Shown: piece by piece, positions 45,954 to 54,865 of the stretch
Layout of the letters: each line of letters begins with the position of its first letter
Numbering within the stretch: position 1 is the first letter of the stretch
Origin: Cupriavidus sp. EM10
GTDB lineage: Bacteria > Pseudomonadota > Gammaproteobacteria > Burkholderiales > Burkholderiaceae
DNA length: 64,000 nucleotides
Direction of reading: 5' to 3'
Assembly: GCF_018729255.1 (NCBI RefSeq)
Contig: NZ_CP076060.1
Coordinates: 744,001-808,000, forward strand
Notes under the pieces: generated by a model
What the model saw: the letters and a program-made list of their open reading frames with translations, nothing else
What the model was told of the DNA's origin: nothing
Databases searched by the model: none
Made by a program: the position numbers and the translations under genes

Positions 45954-46889
45954 ATGACTGCACTTGTCATTGCTGAACACGACAATCAATCGATCAAGGC
46001 CGCCACGCTGAACGCCGTGACGGCTGCCGCCCAGTGCGGCGGCGACGTCCACGTGCTGGTGGCCGGTTCCAACGCCAAGGCCGCGGCCGACGCCGCCGCG
46101 AAGATCGCCGGCGTGGCGAAGGTCCTGCTGGCCGACGCACCGTACTTCGGTGACGGCCTGGCCGAGAACGTGGGCGACCAGATCCTGGCCATCGCCAGCG
46201 ACTACTCGCACATCGTTGCCCCGGCAACCGCCTCGGGCAAGAACATCCTGCCGCGCGTAGCCGCCAAGCTGGACGTGGCCCAGCTGTCGGACATCACCAG
46301 GGTCGATTCGCCGGACACGTTCGAGCGTCCGATCTACGCCGGCAACGCCATCGCCACGGTCAAGTCGGAAGACAAGATCAAGGTGATCACGGTGCGTGGC
46401 ACGGCATTCGACCCGGCTGCCGCCGAAGGTGGCTCGGCCGCCGTCGAAACGCTGCCGGCCGTGGCCGACGCAGGCATCTCGCAGTTCGTGTCGCGTGAAG
46501 TGACCAAGAGCGACCGTCCGGAACTGACCGCCGCCAAGATCATCGTTTCCGGTGGCCGTGGCGTGGGTTCGGGCGAGAACTACACCAAGGTGCTGACCCC
46601 GCTGGCCGACAAGCTCGGAGCCGCGCTGGGCGCATCGCGTGCCGCAGTCGATGCCGGTTTCGTGCCGAACGACTACCAGGTGGGCCAGACCGGCAAGATC
46701 GTGGCCCCGCAGCTGTACATCGCCGTCGGTATCTCGGGCGCGATCCAGCATCTGGCCGGCATGAAGGACTCCAAGGTGATCGTCGCGATCAACAAGGACG
46801 CGGAAGCCCCGATCTTCTCGGTGGCGGACTACGGCCTGGTGGGCGACCTGAACACCGTGGTGCCCGAGCTGGTGGCAGCACTGGGCTGA
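45954..46889 (+). CDS. etfA: Electron transfer flavoprotein subunit alpha
   Basis: 311 residues. N-terminal ETF domain ([24 protein letters not shown]) and C-terminal FAD domain with [50 protein letters not shown] and [29 protein letters not shown] (about residues 195-290). GGGGGAG precedes the ATG. Forms the heterodimer with EtfB. Confidence 0.96.
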   Translation: MTALVIAEHDNQSIKAATLNAVTAAAQCGGDVHVLVAGSNAKAAADAAAKIAGVAKVLLADAPYFGDGLAENVGDQILAIASDYSHIVAPATASGKNILPRVAAKLDVAQLSDITRVDSPDTFERPIYAGNAIATVKSEDKIKVITVRGTAFDPAAAEGGSAAVETLPAVADAGISQFVSREVTKSDRPELTAAKIIVSGGRGVGSGENYTKVLTPLADKLGAALGASRAAVDAGFVPNDYQVGQTGKIVAPQLYIAVGISGAIQHLAGMKDSKVIVAINKDAEAPIFSVADYGLVGDLNTVVPELVAALG

Positions 46890-46950
46890 TGTAAGGCCCG
46901 ACCGGCCGGTTCGACATCGTATTGAACCGGCCGTACGCAGAACTCATACA

Positions 46951-46987
46951 AAGCCGTTCCGGGAGCTTCCCGCGAGCGGCTTTTTTG
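46951..46987 (+). terminator. Terminator after etfA
   Basis: AAGCCG ... CGGCTT outer stem enclosing CGGGAGCTTCCCG, followed by TTTTTT. It sits 62 bases past the etfA stop and 21 bases before the acyl-CoA dehydrogenase start, so the latter may be expressed by read-through or from a promoter I cannot see. Confidence 0.8.
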
Positions 46988-47007
46988 CAGGATCGTGGAG
47001 ACATACG

Positions 47008-48792
47008 ATGACCTATCGCGCACCGCTCAAGGACATGCAGTTCGTCATGAACGAACTGGCAGGGCTTGAACAGATCAGCCAGCTGCCCGGCTACGAGGAC
47101 GCCACGCCCGATACGGCGCAGGCCGTGCTCGAGGAGGCCGCCAAGTTCAACGAACAGGTCGTGGCGCCGCTGAACCGTGCGGGCGATCTGAACCCCAGCA
47201 GCTGGAAGGATGGCGTGGTGACCACCACGGCGGGCTTCAAGGACGCGTTCCGCCAGTTTGGCGAAGGCGGCTGGCAGGGCGTGCTGCATCCGGCCGACTT
47301 CGGCGGGCAGGGGCTGCCCAAGCTGGTGGCCACCCCGTGCAACGAGATGCTGAACGCCGCGAACCTGTCGTTCGCGCTGTGCCCGCTGCTGACCGACGGC
47401 GCCATCGAGGCGCTGCTGACGGCCGGCACCGACGCGCAGAAGCAAGCCTTCCTGCCGAAGCTGATTTCGGGCGAGTGGACGGGCACGATGAACCTGACGG
47501 AGCCGCAGGCCGGTTCGGACCTGGCCGCGGTGCGCACGCGTGCCGAGCCGCAGGGCGACGGCACGTACAAGGTCTTCGGTACCAAGATTTTCATCACCTA
47601 CGGCGAGCACGACATGGCGGACAACATCGTCCACCTGGTGCTGGCGCGCACGCCGACCGCGCCCGAAGGCGTGAAGGGCATCTCGCTGTTCATCGTGCCG
47701 AAGTTCCAGGTCAATGCCGATGGGTCGCTGGGCGAGCGCAACGACGTGCAGTGCGTGTCGATCGAGCACAAGCTTGGCATCAAGGCCAGCCCGACGGCCG
47801 TGCTGCAGTTCGGCGACCACGGCGGCGCCATCGGCACGCTGGTGGGCGAGGAGAATCGCGGTCTGGAGTACATGTTCATCATGATGAACTCGGCGCGTTT
47901 TGCCGTGGGCATGCAGGGGATTGCCGTTTCCGAGCGCGCCTACCAGCAGGCCGTGGCATATGCGAAGGACCGCGTGCAGAGCCGTCCCGTGGACGGGTCG
48001 GCGCGCGAGGCCGTGACGATCATCCATCATCCGGACGTCAAGCGCATGCTGATGACGATGCGCGCGCTGATCGAAGGCGCCCGCGCCGTGGCCTATGTGG
48101 CCGCCGCTGCGAGCGACGTGGCGCACCAGCATCCCGACGAAGCGACGCGCCGCCAGAACATGGCGTTCTACGAATTCCTGGTGCCGGTGGTGAAGGGCTG
48201 GAGCACCGAGCTGTCGATCGACGTGACGAGCCTTGGCGTGCAGGTGCACGGCGGCATGGGCTTCATAGAGGAAACGGGCGCGGCGCAGCACTATCGCGAC
48301 GCGCGCATTTTGCCGATCTACGAAGGCACGACGGCCATCCAGGCCAACGACCTGGTCGGCCGCAAGACCGTGCGCGATGGCGGCGCCGTGGCGCGGGCCA
48401 TCTGCGCGCAGATCGCCGAGACCGAAGCGGAACTGGGCAAGCACGGCTGCGCGTCGTTCAAGGCAGTGCAGGCGCAGCTGAAGCAGGGGCGCGAGTCGCT
48501 GGAAGCCGTGGTGCAGTTCGTGGTGGACAACACCAAGGGCGATCCGAACGCGGTGTTTGCCGGCAGCGTGCCGTACCTGAAGCTCTGCGGCATCGTGCTG
48601 TCGGGCTGGCAGATGGGGCGTGCAATGCTGGCCGCCGATGCCAAGCGGGCGGAAGATCCGGCGTTTTACGATGCCAAGATCGCCACCGCGCATTTCTTCG
48701 GCCAACACATCGTGTCGCAGGCCTCGTCACTGCGCGCGGCCATCGTGGAAGGTGCGGAGCCGGTCAAGGCGATGACGGCGGATCAGTTCTGA
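47008..48792 (+). CDS. Acyl-CoA dehydrogenase
   Basis: 594 residues, the long FadE/DmdC-like form with an extra C-terminal domain. FAD-dependent alpha,beta-desaturation of acyl-CoA, passing electrons to ETF encoded next door. MTYRAPLKDMQFVMNELAGLE is typical of this clade. FAD/substrate segments: MNLTEPQAGSDLAAVRTRAEP, FGTKIFITYGEHDMADNIVH, CVSIEHKLGIKASPTAVLQF; VHGGMGFIEETGAAQHYRDARILPIYEGTTAIQANDL contains the catalytic Glu. The chain-length preference is not predictable; DmdC-type (3-methylmercaptopropionyl-CoA) and medium/long-chain activities are both possible. Confidence 0.92.
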   Translation: MTYRAPLKDMQFVMNELAGLEQISQLPGYEDATPDTAQAVLEEAAKFNEQVVAPLNRAGDLNPSSWKDGVVTTTAGFKDAFRQFGEGGWQGVLHPADFGGQGLPKLVATPCNEMLNAANLSFALCPLLTDGAIEALLTAGTDAQKQAFLPKLISGEWTGTMNLTEPQAGSDLAAVRTRAEPQGDGTYKVFGTKIFITYGEHDMADNIVHLVLARTPTAPEGVKGISLFIVPKFQVNADGSLGERNDVQCVSIEHKLGIKASPTAVLQFGDHGGAIGTLVGEENRGLEYMFIMMNSARFAVGMQGIAVSERAYQQAVAYAKDRVQSRPVDGSAREAVTIIHHPDVKRMLMTMRALIEGARAVAYVAAAASDVAHQHPDEATRRQNMAFYEFLVPVVKGWSTELSIDVTSLGVQVHGGMGFIEETGAAQHYRDARILPIYEGTTAIQANDLVGRKTVRDGGAVARAICAQIAETEAELGKHGCASFKAVQAQLKQGRESLEAVVQFVVDNTKGDPNAVFAGSVPYLKLCGIVLSGWQMGRAMLAADAKRAEDPAFYDAKIATAHFFGQHIVSQASSLRAAIVEGAEPVKAMTADQF

Positions 48793-48809
48793 ATTGAGCT
48801 TTGATTGGA

Positions 48810-48839
48810 CTCCCCTCTCCCGCTAGCGGGAGAGGGGAG
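48810..48839. repeat. REP-like palindrome, CCCTCTCCCG family, copy 2
   Basis: A perfect 30-base palindrome, CTCCCCTCTCCCGCT followed by its exact reverse complement. It lies in the 72-base gap between the convergent acyl-CoA dehydrogenase and dadA genes and shares its core with 4801-4827. It may double as a terminator, but no T run follows. Confidence 0.8.
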
Positions 48840-48864
48840 CAGTCAGGGGGCTAGCCAGCCAGAC

Positions 48865-50169
48865 TCAGGCCGGCAGCGGGCGCGGCACGTGGTGCGTGCG
48901 CGGCTGCTTGCGGTAGCGATCCACCGACAGGTCGTCGGCGCGAATCGCCGGGCGCGTGCCCGATACCAGGTCGGACAGCAGTTGGCCCGAACCGCAGGCC
49001 ATGGTCCAGCCAAGTGTGCCGTGGCCGGTGTTGAGCCACAGGCCACGAATGCCGGCGGGGCCCACGACGGGCGTGCTGTCGGGCGTCATCGGACGCAGGC
49101 CCGTCCAGAACGTGGCGCGGCTCACATCGCCGGCGCCCGGGAACAGGTCGGTGACCACATGTTCCAGCGTGCGACGCTTGTTCGGATCGAGCGAGCGGTC
49201 GTAGCCGACGATCTGCGCCATCCCACCCACGCGGATACGGTCGTCGAAGCGCGTGATCGCTACCTTGTAGGTCTCGTCGAGCACGGTCGACACCGGGCTC
49301 TTGTCGGCATCCAGCAGCGGCACCGTGATCGAAAAGCCCTTGAGCGGATACACCGGCAGGTTCGACAGGCCCGGCAGCACCGGCTTCACGAACGGCGTGG
49401 ACCAGCTGCCCAGCGCCACCACCACGGCATCGGCCAGCATCGGCTCGCCCCCGACGATGGCGCCAGTCACGGCGTCGCCCTGGGTCAGCAGGCCGTCGAT
49501 CGAACGGTTGTACTGGAACTGCACGCCGATCGATGCGGCCATGGCTGCCAGCCGTTCGGTAAACAACTGGCAATCCCCGGTTTCATCGTTCGGCAGGCGC
49601 AGGCCGCCCGCCAGCTTTTGGCCAGCGCGGCCGAGCGCCGGTTCGCTCGCGCCGAGTTCGTCGCGCGAGAGCAATTGGTAGGGCACGCCGGCTTCTTCGA
49701 GCACGGCGATGTCGCGTGCGGCGGCTTCCATCTGCGCATCGGTACGGAACACCTGCAGCGTGCCTTGCTGGCGGCCTTCGTAGGCGATGCCGGTGTCGGC
49801 ACGCAGTGCGCGGATACAGTCGCGGCTGTACTCGGCCAGACGCACCATCCGTTCCTTGTTCACGGCATAGCGGTCGGCCGTGCAGTTCTGCAGCATCTGC
49901 CACATCCACTGCAACTGGAACAGCGAGCCATCGGGCTTGATGGTCAGCGGCGCGTGCTCCTGGAACATCCACTTGATTGCCTTGAGCGGAACGCCCGGCG
50001 CGGCCCACGGCGACGCATAGCCCGGCGAGATCTGGCCGGCATTGGCAAAACTGGTGCCAAGCGCGGGGCCGCCTTCGCGGTCCACCACGGTCACTTCGTG
50101 ACCGGCCCGGGCCAGATACCACGCACTGGTGACGCCAATCACGCCACTGCCAAGAACAAGAACGCGCAT
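48865..50169 (-). CDS. dadA: D-amino acid dehydrogenase small subunit DadA
   Basis: 434 residues. Oxidises D-alanine and other D-amino acids to oxo acids at the membrane. [32 protein letters not shown] is the FAD-binding start; [31 protein letters not shown] is highly diagnostic for DadA. The middle [17 protein letters not shown] and the C-terminal [20 protein letters not shown] and [19 protein letters not shown] are intact. Divergent from the Lrp-family gene at 50278 with 108 bases between them, matching the dadA/dadR arrangement. It is closer to canonical DadA than the homologue at 402-1679. Confidence 0.94.
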   Translation of the reverse strand: MRVLVLGSGVIGVTSAWYLARAGHEVTVVDREGGPALGTSFANAGQISPGYASPWAAPGVPLKAIKWMFQEHAPLTIKPDGSLFQLQWMWQMLQNCTADRYAVNKERMVRLAEYSRDCIRALRADTGIAYEGRQQGTLQVFRTDAQMEAAARDIAVLEEAGVPYQLLSRDELGASEPALGRAGQKLAGGLRLPNDETGDCQLFTERLAAMAASIGVQFQYNRSIDGLLTQGDAVTGAIVGGEPMLADAVVVALGSWSTPFVKPVLPGLSNLPVYPLKGFSITVPLLDADKSPVSTVLDETYKVAITRFDDRIRVGGMAQIVGYDRSLDPNKRRTLEHVVTDLFPGAGDVSRATFWTGLRPMTPDSTPVVGPAGIRGLWLNTGHGTLGWTMACGSGQLLSDLVSGTRPAIRADDLSVDRYRKQPRTHHVPRPLPA

Positions 50170-50277
50170 TTCGGGGGCTCCGTACTGCCAAATAGGGCTA
50201 TGGAAGAATTCGCTTTTATACTATTGACTTCGAGGCAGTGTTAGTTAGCGAATTTCTTAGAAAAACAGGAAAGATTC

Positions 50278-50793
50278 ATGAGAACGAGCCGCCAGCCGAT
50301 TCGCTCGCTGGACCGACTGGATCGGAAGATTCTTGGAGTGCTGCAGGCCGATGGCCGCATCTCGATGAAAGACCTGGCTGAAGCTGTCGGACTCACCATC
50401 ACGCCTTGCATCGAGCGCGTGAAGCGGCTGGAGCGCGACGGGGTCATCATGGGCTACTACGCCAGGCTGAACCCCGCCCTGCTGGGTAGCGCGCTGCTGG
50501 TGTTCGTTGAGATATCGCTGAACAACAAGTCGGGCAACATGTTCGAGCAGTTCCGGCGCGAAGTGCTGCGCATTCCCGAGGTGCTCGAATGCCACCTGGT
50601 GTCGGGCGATTTCGATTACCTGATCAAGGCCCGCATCCGCGAGATCGGCGAATACCGACGGCTGCTCGGCGACATCCTGCTGCAGCTACCGGGCGCCGCC
50701 CAGTCTAAAAGCTACGTCGTGATGGAAGAGATCAAGGAAACACTGGCTATCGCCGTGGATGCCAGGGAAAGCGGCGTATCCGGCACAACCTGA
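50278..50793 (+). CDS. Lrp/AsnC-family regulator (DadR-like)
   Basis: 171 residues. N-terminal helix-turn-helix LDRLDRKILGVLQADGRISMKDLAEAVGLTITPCIERVKRLERDGVI and a C-terminal RAM ligand-binding domain (EISLNNKSGNMFEQFRREVLRIPEVLECHLVSGDFDYLIKARI). Divergence from dadA makes it the likely alanine-responsive activator of dadA (DadR/Lrp-like role; inference from context). A GAAAGATTC purine stretch precedes the ATG at 50278. The radical SAM gene begins 74 bases after its stop. Confidence 0.92.
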   Translation: MRTSRQPIRSLDRLDRKILGVLQADGRISMKDLAEAVGLTITPCIERVKRLERDGVIMGYYARLNPALLGSALLVFVEISLNNKSGNMFEQFRREVLRIPEVLECHLVSGDFDYLIKARIREIGEYRRLLGDILLQLPGAAQSKSYVVMEEIKETLAIAVDARESGVSGTT

Positions 50794-50819
50794 AATCGGG
50801 CTTGGGCGGTGGGCATCGA

Positions 50820-50839
50820 TACTGTATATTTGTACAGTA
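50820..50839. promoter_or_regulatory. LexA (SOS) box before the radical SAM gene
   Basis: TACTGTATATTTGTACAGTA contains CTGT-N8-ACAG exactly (50822-50837) inside a 20-base near-perfect palindrome, matching the gamma/betaproteobacterial LexA consensus. It ends 27 bases before the ATG of the radical SAM gene at 50867, where it would block transcription initiation. Confidence 0.8.
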
Positions 50840-50866
50840 TTCTGATCGCCCCCCTATACCTGATCC

Positions 50867-52008
50867 ATGCCCCCGAATCCCATGCTGCCCCGAAAGGGCC
50901 GCGGCGCCGTCAGCAACCTGCAAGGACGCTTCGAACGCGACCAGCGCGAGGCGTTCGACGACGGCTGGGTAGCGCCAGAGGAGCCCGCGGCCAGCGATGG
51001 GGCCGACGTCGAAGTCGCGCTGCCGCCCAGGCTTGTGACCCAGGTCACTCGCGAACAGGCCAGGTCGATCCTGTCCCGCAATGCGTCGCCCGATATTCCC
51101 TTCGATACATCGTTGAATCCTTACAGGGGCTGCGAGCATGGCTGTATCTATTGCTTTGCGCGCCCCACACATGCGTATCTGGACCTGTCCCGGGTCTCGA
51201 TTTCGAGACGAAGCTGTACGCCAAGGCCAATGCCGCCGAGCGGCTGCGCGACGAGCTGTCCAGGCCGTCGTATCGCTGCGAGACGATTGCGCTTGGCGTG
51301 AACACCGATGCCTACCAGCCGATCGAGCGCGAGCAGCGCATCACGCGCGGCATTCTGGAGGTGCTCCACGACACCGATCACCCGGTGGCGCTGATTACCA
51401 AGTCGTCGCTGATCGAACGCGATATCGACCTGCTGGCGCCGATGGCGGCGCAGCGGCTGGCGGTGGCGGCCGTGACCATCACCACGCTCGACGCCGATCT
51501 GGCGCGCACCCTGGAACCCCGTGCAGCCACGCCGTCGCGACGGCTGCGCACGATCCGGGAACTGACCGACGCCGGGATTCCGGTAGGGGTGAGTGTGGCG
51601 CCGGTGATTCCGTTCATCACCGAGCCCGATCTGGAGAGAATCCTGGAAGCCGCGCACGAGGCGGGCGCGGTCTACGCGAACTACATCGTGTTGAGGCTGC
51701 CGTGGGAAGTGCGCCCGCTATTCCAGGAATGGCTGCAGGCGCATTTCCCCGACCGTGCCGAGCGGGTCATGAACCGCGTGCGCGACATGCGCGGCGGCAA
51801 GGATTACGACGCCGATTTCGCCTCGCGCATGCGCGGCACGGGAATCTGGGCCGATCTGATCCGGCAGCGGTTCTACAAGGCCGCCGACCGGCTCGGATTT
51901 CGCTACAACCGCTTCGAACTCGATACGTCGCGGTTCAAGGCCCCGCCGAGGCCCACGCGATCGATCCGTCCGCGCGGCGGCGAAGACAAGCAGGGATCGC
52001 TCTTCTGA
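50867..52008 (+). CDS. PA0069-family radical SAM protein (SplB-like), broken by a one-base deletion
   Basis: About 380 residues when repaired. The first frame ([22 protein letters not shown] ... [29 protein letters not shown]) holds the radical SAM cluster motif CEHGCIYC (Cys-x3-Cys-x2-Cys). The remainder ([22 protein letters not shown] ... [13 protein letters not shown]) is in a second frame; adding one C at CCC 51189-51191 joins them as [15 protein letters not shown]. The family is related to spore photoproduct lyase and includes mycobacterial Rv2578c; its reaction is unknown. The preceding LexA box suggests DNA-damage induction. The deletion is probably a sequence error. Confidence 0.87.
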
Positions 52009-52169
52009 GACTCTCGCCGGGTGGTGGTGGATGGATCGACACTGTCATCGATCATGCGGCAGGCAAGTTCCAGTGCCGCCCTGGCACTGGTAGGCGGCAG
52101 GCCCGACGACATGGCCAGCCGTACGGCAATCGCCGCCAGGCGTCCTTCCTCGTAACTTGGGTGTTCCAT
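51903..52169 (-). CDS. Small hypothetical protein
   Basis: 88 residues from the ATG at 52169, which has a strong AAAGGAG 7 bases upstream. The first 55 residues (MEHPSYEEGRLAAIAVRLAM, PPTSARAALELACRMIDDSV) look like a genuine helical protein; the last third lies antisense to the 3' end of the radical SAM gene and reads like shadow sequence, so the true end may be earlier and hidden by another lost base. The family is not recognised. Confidence 0.45.
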   Translation of the reverse strand: MEHPSYEEGRLAAIAVRLAMSSGLPPTSARAALELACRMIDDSVDPSTTTRRESQKSDPCLSSPPRGRIDRVGLGGALNRDVSSSKRL

Positions 52170-52312
52170 CTGCGTCTCCTTTGCAGCACTGCGCAACGCA
52201 GCGCCGCCGCTGGTCCGGACGTAAGCAGTATGGTCGTTTTACGAGTTGGCGAAAGACCAATCGAGCGCGGGCTTGCGGTCGGTCAATGTGCGATGTGCAG
52301 TCGCCGGCGTCG

Positions 52313-52873
52313 TTATTCCTGCGACAGCGCCTTGGCGGCTTCTACCTGGGATTCGAAGAACGTCTGGAAGCTGATGGCCAGGCCGGCCATCAGCAGGCCC
52401 GTACCGATCATCAGCGACAGAATGATGAGGATGATCACCGGCCAGCCCGACCGCGTGGGCGTGCCGTGTGCGTTGTAGCGGGCATCCCAGCGGTCATCGG
52501 GTCGCAGCCCGAACACGATGGCGGTCAGGAACGCGCTGATGACGGACGCGCCACCCGCCACGGCGAACACCCAGTTCAGGGCCACGCTGCCCGTGCCAAC
52601 GATCAGCGATGCCACGCCGATGGCCCCGGCTGCCGTGGCCAGCAGGTGCGCCCATCCGAACAGGTCGCGCAGGCCCTTCAGATAAAAGCGATGCGCGCCC
52701 AGGCTGCCAAGCAGGAAAGCCAGCGCGACGGTGATCAGCTTGGATTTTCCGCCACGCGCCTGGGGTGGGGTGGCGGATTCTCGGGCAATGGCGGGGCTTG
52801 GCTGGCAGCAGGCATCGTGGGCGAGACTAGGCGTTCGGAACATCCCTTCGATGCCGGCGGCATCGGCGCCCAT
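52313..52873 (-). CDS. TM2-domain membrane protein
   Basis: 186 residues from the ATG at 52873 (an ATG at 52843 is an alternative). After a soluble N-terminus, the TM2 hallmark appears: a first helix (LITVALAFLLGSLGAHRFYLKGLRDLFGWAHLLATAAGAIG) with the Gly-x-His-Arg-Phe-Tyr turn, then further hydrophobic segments (WVFAVAGGASVISAFLTAIVFG and VIILIILSLMIGTGLLMAGLAISF), giving about four to five helices. The function is unknown. The C-terminal hydrophilic end FFESQVEAAKALSQE follows. Confidence 0.75.
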   Translation of the reverse strand: MGADAAGIEGMFRTPSLAHDACCQPSPAIARESATPPQARGGKSKLITVALAFLLGSLGAHRFYLKGLRDLFGWAHLLATAAGAIGVASLIVGTGSVALNWVFAVAGGASVISAFLTAIVFGLRPDDRWDARYNAHGTPTRSGWPVIILIILSLMIGTGLLMAGLAISFQTFFESQVEAAKALSQE

Positions 52874-52962
52874 TGTAGCGTCAGAACGGCCAGATCGAGG
52901 CCAGGACGCCGGCAGCCATCTCAGAAACATGCGTTTCGCTGGACAGCAGGGCGTGCCAGGCG

Positions 52963-53376
52963 TCAGCGTCCACCATCGCGTCCGCGCGCCTGCCAGCCGG
53001 GGCCAACATTGGCGGGGCGCATCTCGGTGCCGCGCATCGATCCATCGCCGCCATTGTTGCGGTCGGCGCCGCCGGGCTGTCGCGCCGACCGTTCGTCAGA
53101 CTGGCCGCCAGGGCCCGGTGGCCGGCCGCTGAGCCGGTCGTCGTTACGGGCGCGCTGTTCCATGCGATCGATCTGGGCCTGTACGTGATCGCGGTTCTCC
53201 GAGCGCACGGCAGCCATGTCCCAGCCGGCACCCACACGGCCCATGCGCACCGGATGCTCGGCGAAGGCGCGCTGCCAGAAGGCGACTTGTGCGTGGCTGG
53301 TGGCGACTGTGCCAACCAGGCCGATAACGGCCACGGTACCAGCCACCAGATGGCGCAGGTGGGGGCGGGTAAGCAT
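52963..53376 (-). CDS. Small exported hypothetical protein
   Basis: 137 residues from the ATG at 53376. A signal peptide is clear (MLTRPHLRHLVAGTVAVIGLVGTVATSHA, cleavage after about residue 29). The mature part (QVAFWQRAFAEHPVRMGRVGAGWDMAAVRSENRDHVQAQIDRMEQRAR) is short, then low-complexity Gly/Arg/Asp/Asn sequence to the end, probably disordered. No family is recognised. It lies 89 bases upstream of the TM2 gene in the same direction, so the two may be co-transcribed. Confidence 0.6.
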   Translation of the reverse strand: MLTRPHLRHLVAGTVAVIGLVGTVATSHAQVAFWQRAFAEHPVRMGRVGAGWDMAAVRSENRDHVQAQIDRMEQRARNDDRLSGRPPGPGGQSDERSARQPGGADRNNGGDGSMRGTEMRPANVGPGWQARGRDGGR

Positions 53377-53562
53377 GTGGAATCCCAATGTCCTGTAGCA
53401 GGTGATGAGTCAGGCGTTGGGTTCATGGTACGCAGGCAGCCTGTGATGGCCTATGCGAAACCCGTTACCGGTGTAACGGATTGTTTCGTCATTTTTGCCA
53501 CCTTTGGCGCGTCCGCCGCTATCCCGCAAGGCACCGGCGCTAGCGGCGATTAGAGGCCTTTT

Positions 53563-53845
53563 TCAGGGCTCATGGCGGATGTGGGCGACGGTGGCGGCCA
53601 TGTCTTCGCTGAACAGCAGCGAACCGTCGGGCAGGCCGGCGGGCGCAATGCCCACACCTGCATGAAAGTGTCGGTTCGGGCGCACGGCATCCACGCGGTT
53701 CGCGGTTTCGCCACGATGCAATGCCGCAAGTGTTGCGTCAACTGCGCTTCGGGCGGTCTCTGTCGTGCAGGAAAGCCCTAAGTGTTTGTTTGGACTCGGG
53801 AAGTGGGCTATACTCTTGCGTTTCGTGTTCGCACACCCCGTTTTT
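53563..53845 (-). other. Gene-poor stretch before rpsP with a possible minus-strand coding remnant
   Basis: Between 53377 and 53858 there is no convincing gene. One minus-strand frame is open across about 94 codons but has no ATG; its C-terminal part ([38 protein letters not shown]) looks protein-like and may be what is left of a gene. Its upstream half overlaps the rpsP promoter. I cannot assign a family. Confidence 0.25.
53786..53814 (+). promoter_or_regulatory. Predicted sigma-70 promoter of the rpsP operon
   Basis: TTGTTT (53786-53791), a 17-base spacer, TATACT (53809-53814), then a leader of about 38 nt to the rpsP ATG. A good match for a housekeeping promoter. Confidence 0.6.
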
Positions 53846-53858
53846 TCGAGGACTTAAC

Positions 53859-54116
53859 ATGGTCGTAATCCGTCTGGCTCGCGGCGGCAGCAAGAAGCGC
53901 CCGTTCTTCAATATCGTTGCTACCGATTCGCGCAACCGTCGCGATGGCCGTTTCATCGAGCGCGTTGGTTTCTACAACCCGCTGGCTTCCGACAAGGAAG
54001 AAGGTCTGCGCGTTGCGCAAGACCGCCTGGCCTACTGGCAAGGCGTTGGCGCCCAACTGTCGCCGACCGTTGCCCGCCTGGTCAAGCAAGCCGCCGCCAA
54101 GGTTGTTGCTGCCTGA
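53859..54116 (+). CDS. rpsP: 30S ribosomal protein S16
   Basis: 85 residues. [41 protein letters not shown] is canonical S16; [28 protein letters not shown] follows. The start ATG at 53859 follows GAGGACTTAAC. First gene of the conserved rpsP-rimM-trmD-rplS operon. Confidence 0.97.
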   Translation: MVVIRLARGGSKKRPFFNIVATDSRNRRDGRFIERVGFYNPLASDKEEGLRVAQDRLAYWQGVGAQLSPTVARLVKQAAAKVVAA

Positions 54117-54174
54117 TAGCTGTACAGGCGCGCCGTCACCGGTGCGCACTGACGCGTAAAGACGCTCCGTCAAC

Positions 54175-54834
54175 GTGACTGGCAATACCACCGGCCGCAA
54201 GCCGCTGAACCTGTCGACTGCCGCCAAGCAAGGTGGTGCGCCAGGCAGGCTGCCTGCCGCGCTGCAGTTTACGGACAGCCTGCCCGACGACCTCATCGAG
54301 GTCGGCTACGTGGGCGCCGCTTACGGCATCCGGGGCTGGATCAAGGTCGAGCCGCATGCGGACGACGCCTCCGCATTGCTTCATGCCCGCCGCTGGTGGC
54401 TGCTGCGTGCGCCGGCTGCCGGCGTGGTAACGGCTCCGGCCGAGGCGGCGGAAGCCGTCAGCGTCAAGATTTCCCAGTCGCGGGAACATAGCGGTACCGT
54501 GGTGGCGCAAGCTGCCGGCGTTTCGGATCGCAATGTGGCGGAAATGCTCAAGGGCCGCCGCGTCTGGATCCGGCGTGCGGATTTTCCCGCGCCGGAAGAA
54601 GGTGAATTCTACTGGGTCGACCTGATCGGTTGTGCCGTGGTCAACGAGCAGGGCGAAGCGCTCGGCGAGGTGACCGGCCTGATCGACAACGGCGCCCACC
54701 AGATCCTTCAGGTGGCATACCAGCTGCCGGACGGCAAGGCCGCAGAGCGGCTGATCCCGTTTGTCGATGCCTTCCTGCGCACGGTCGATACTTCGGCCCG
54801 GCGCATCGTGATCGACTGGGGACTGGACTACTGA
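54175..54834 (+). CDS. rimM: Ribosome maturation factor RimM
   Basis: 219 residues from a GTG at 54175. Binds S19 and assists 30S head maturation. The first 40 residues are extra; then [22 protein letters not shown], the RimM N-terminal beta barrel, and the PRC-barrel part [38 protein letters not shown], ending with [27 protein letters not shown]. Position between rpsP and trmD confirms the identity. Confidence 0.95.
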   Translation: MTGNTTGRKPLNLSTAAKQGGAPGRLPAALQFTDSLPDDLIEVGYVGAAYGIRGWIKVEPHADDASALLHARRWWLLRAPAAGVVTAPAEAAEAVSVKISQSREHSGTVVAQAAGVSDRNVAEMLKGRRVWIRRADFPAPEEGEFYWVDLIGCAVVNEQGEALGEVTGLIDNGAHQILQVAYQLPDGKAAERLIPFVDAFLRTVDTSARRIVIDWGLDY

Positions 54835-54865
54835 AGTTCCTGAATTGCCGTCGAGGGAGGCGCTG

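Noticed and set aside
53572..53781. Small plus-strand ORF of 69 codons before rpsP
   Set aside because: No ribosome-binding site, composition unlike a protein, and it overlaps the likely minus-strand remnant.
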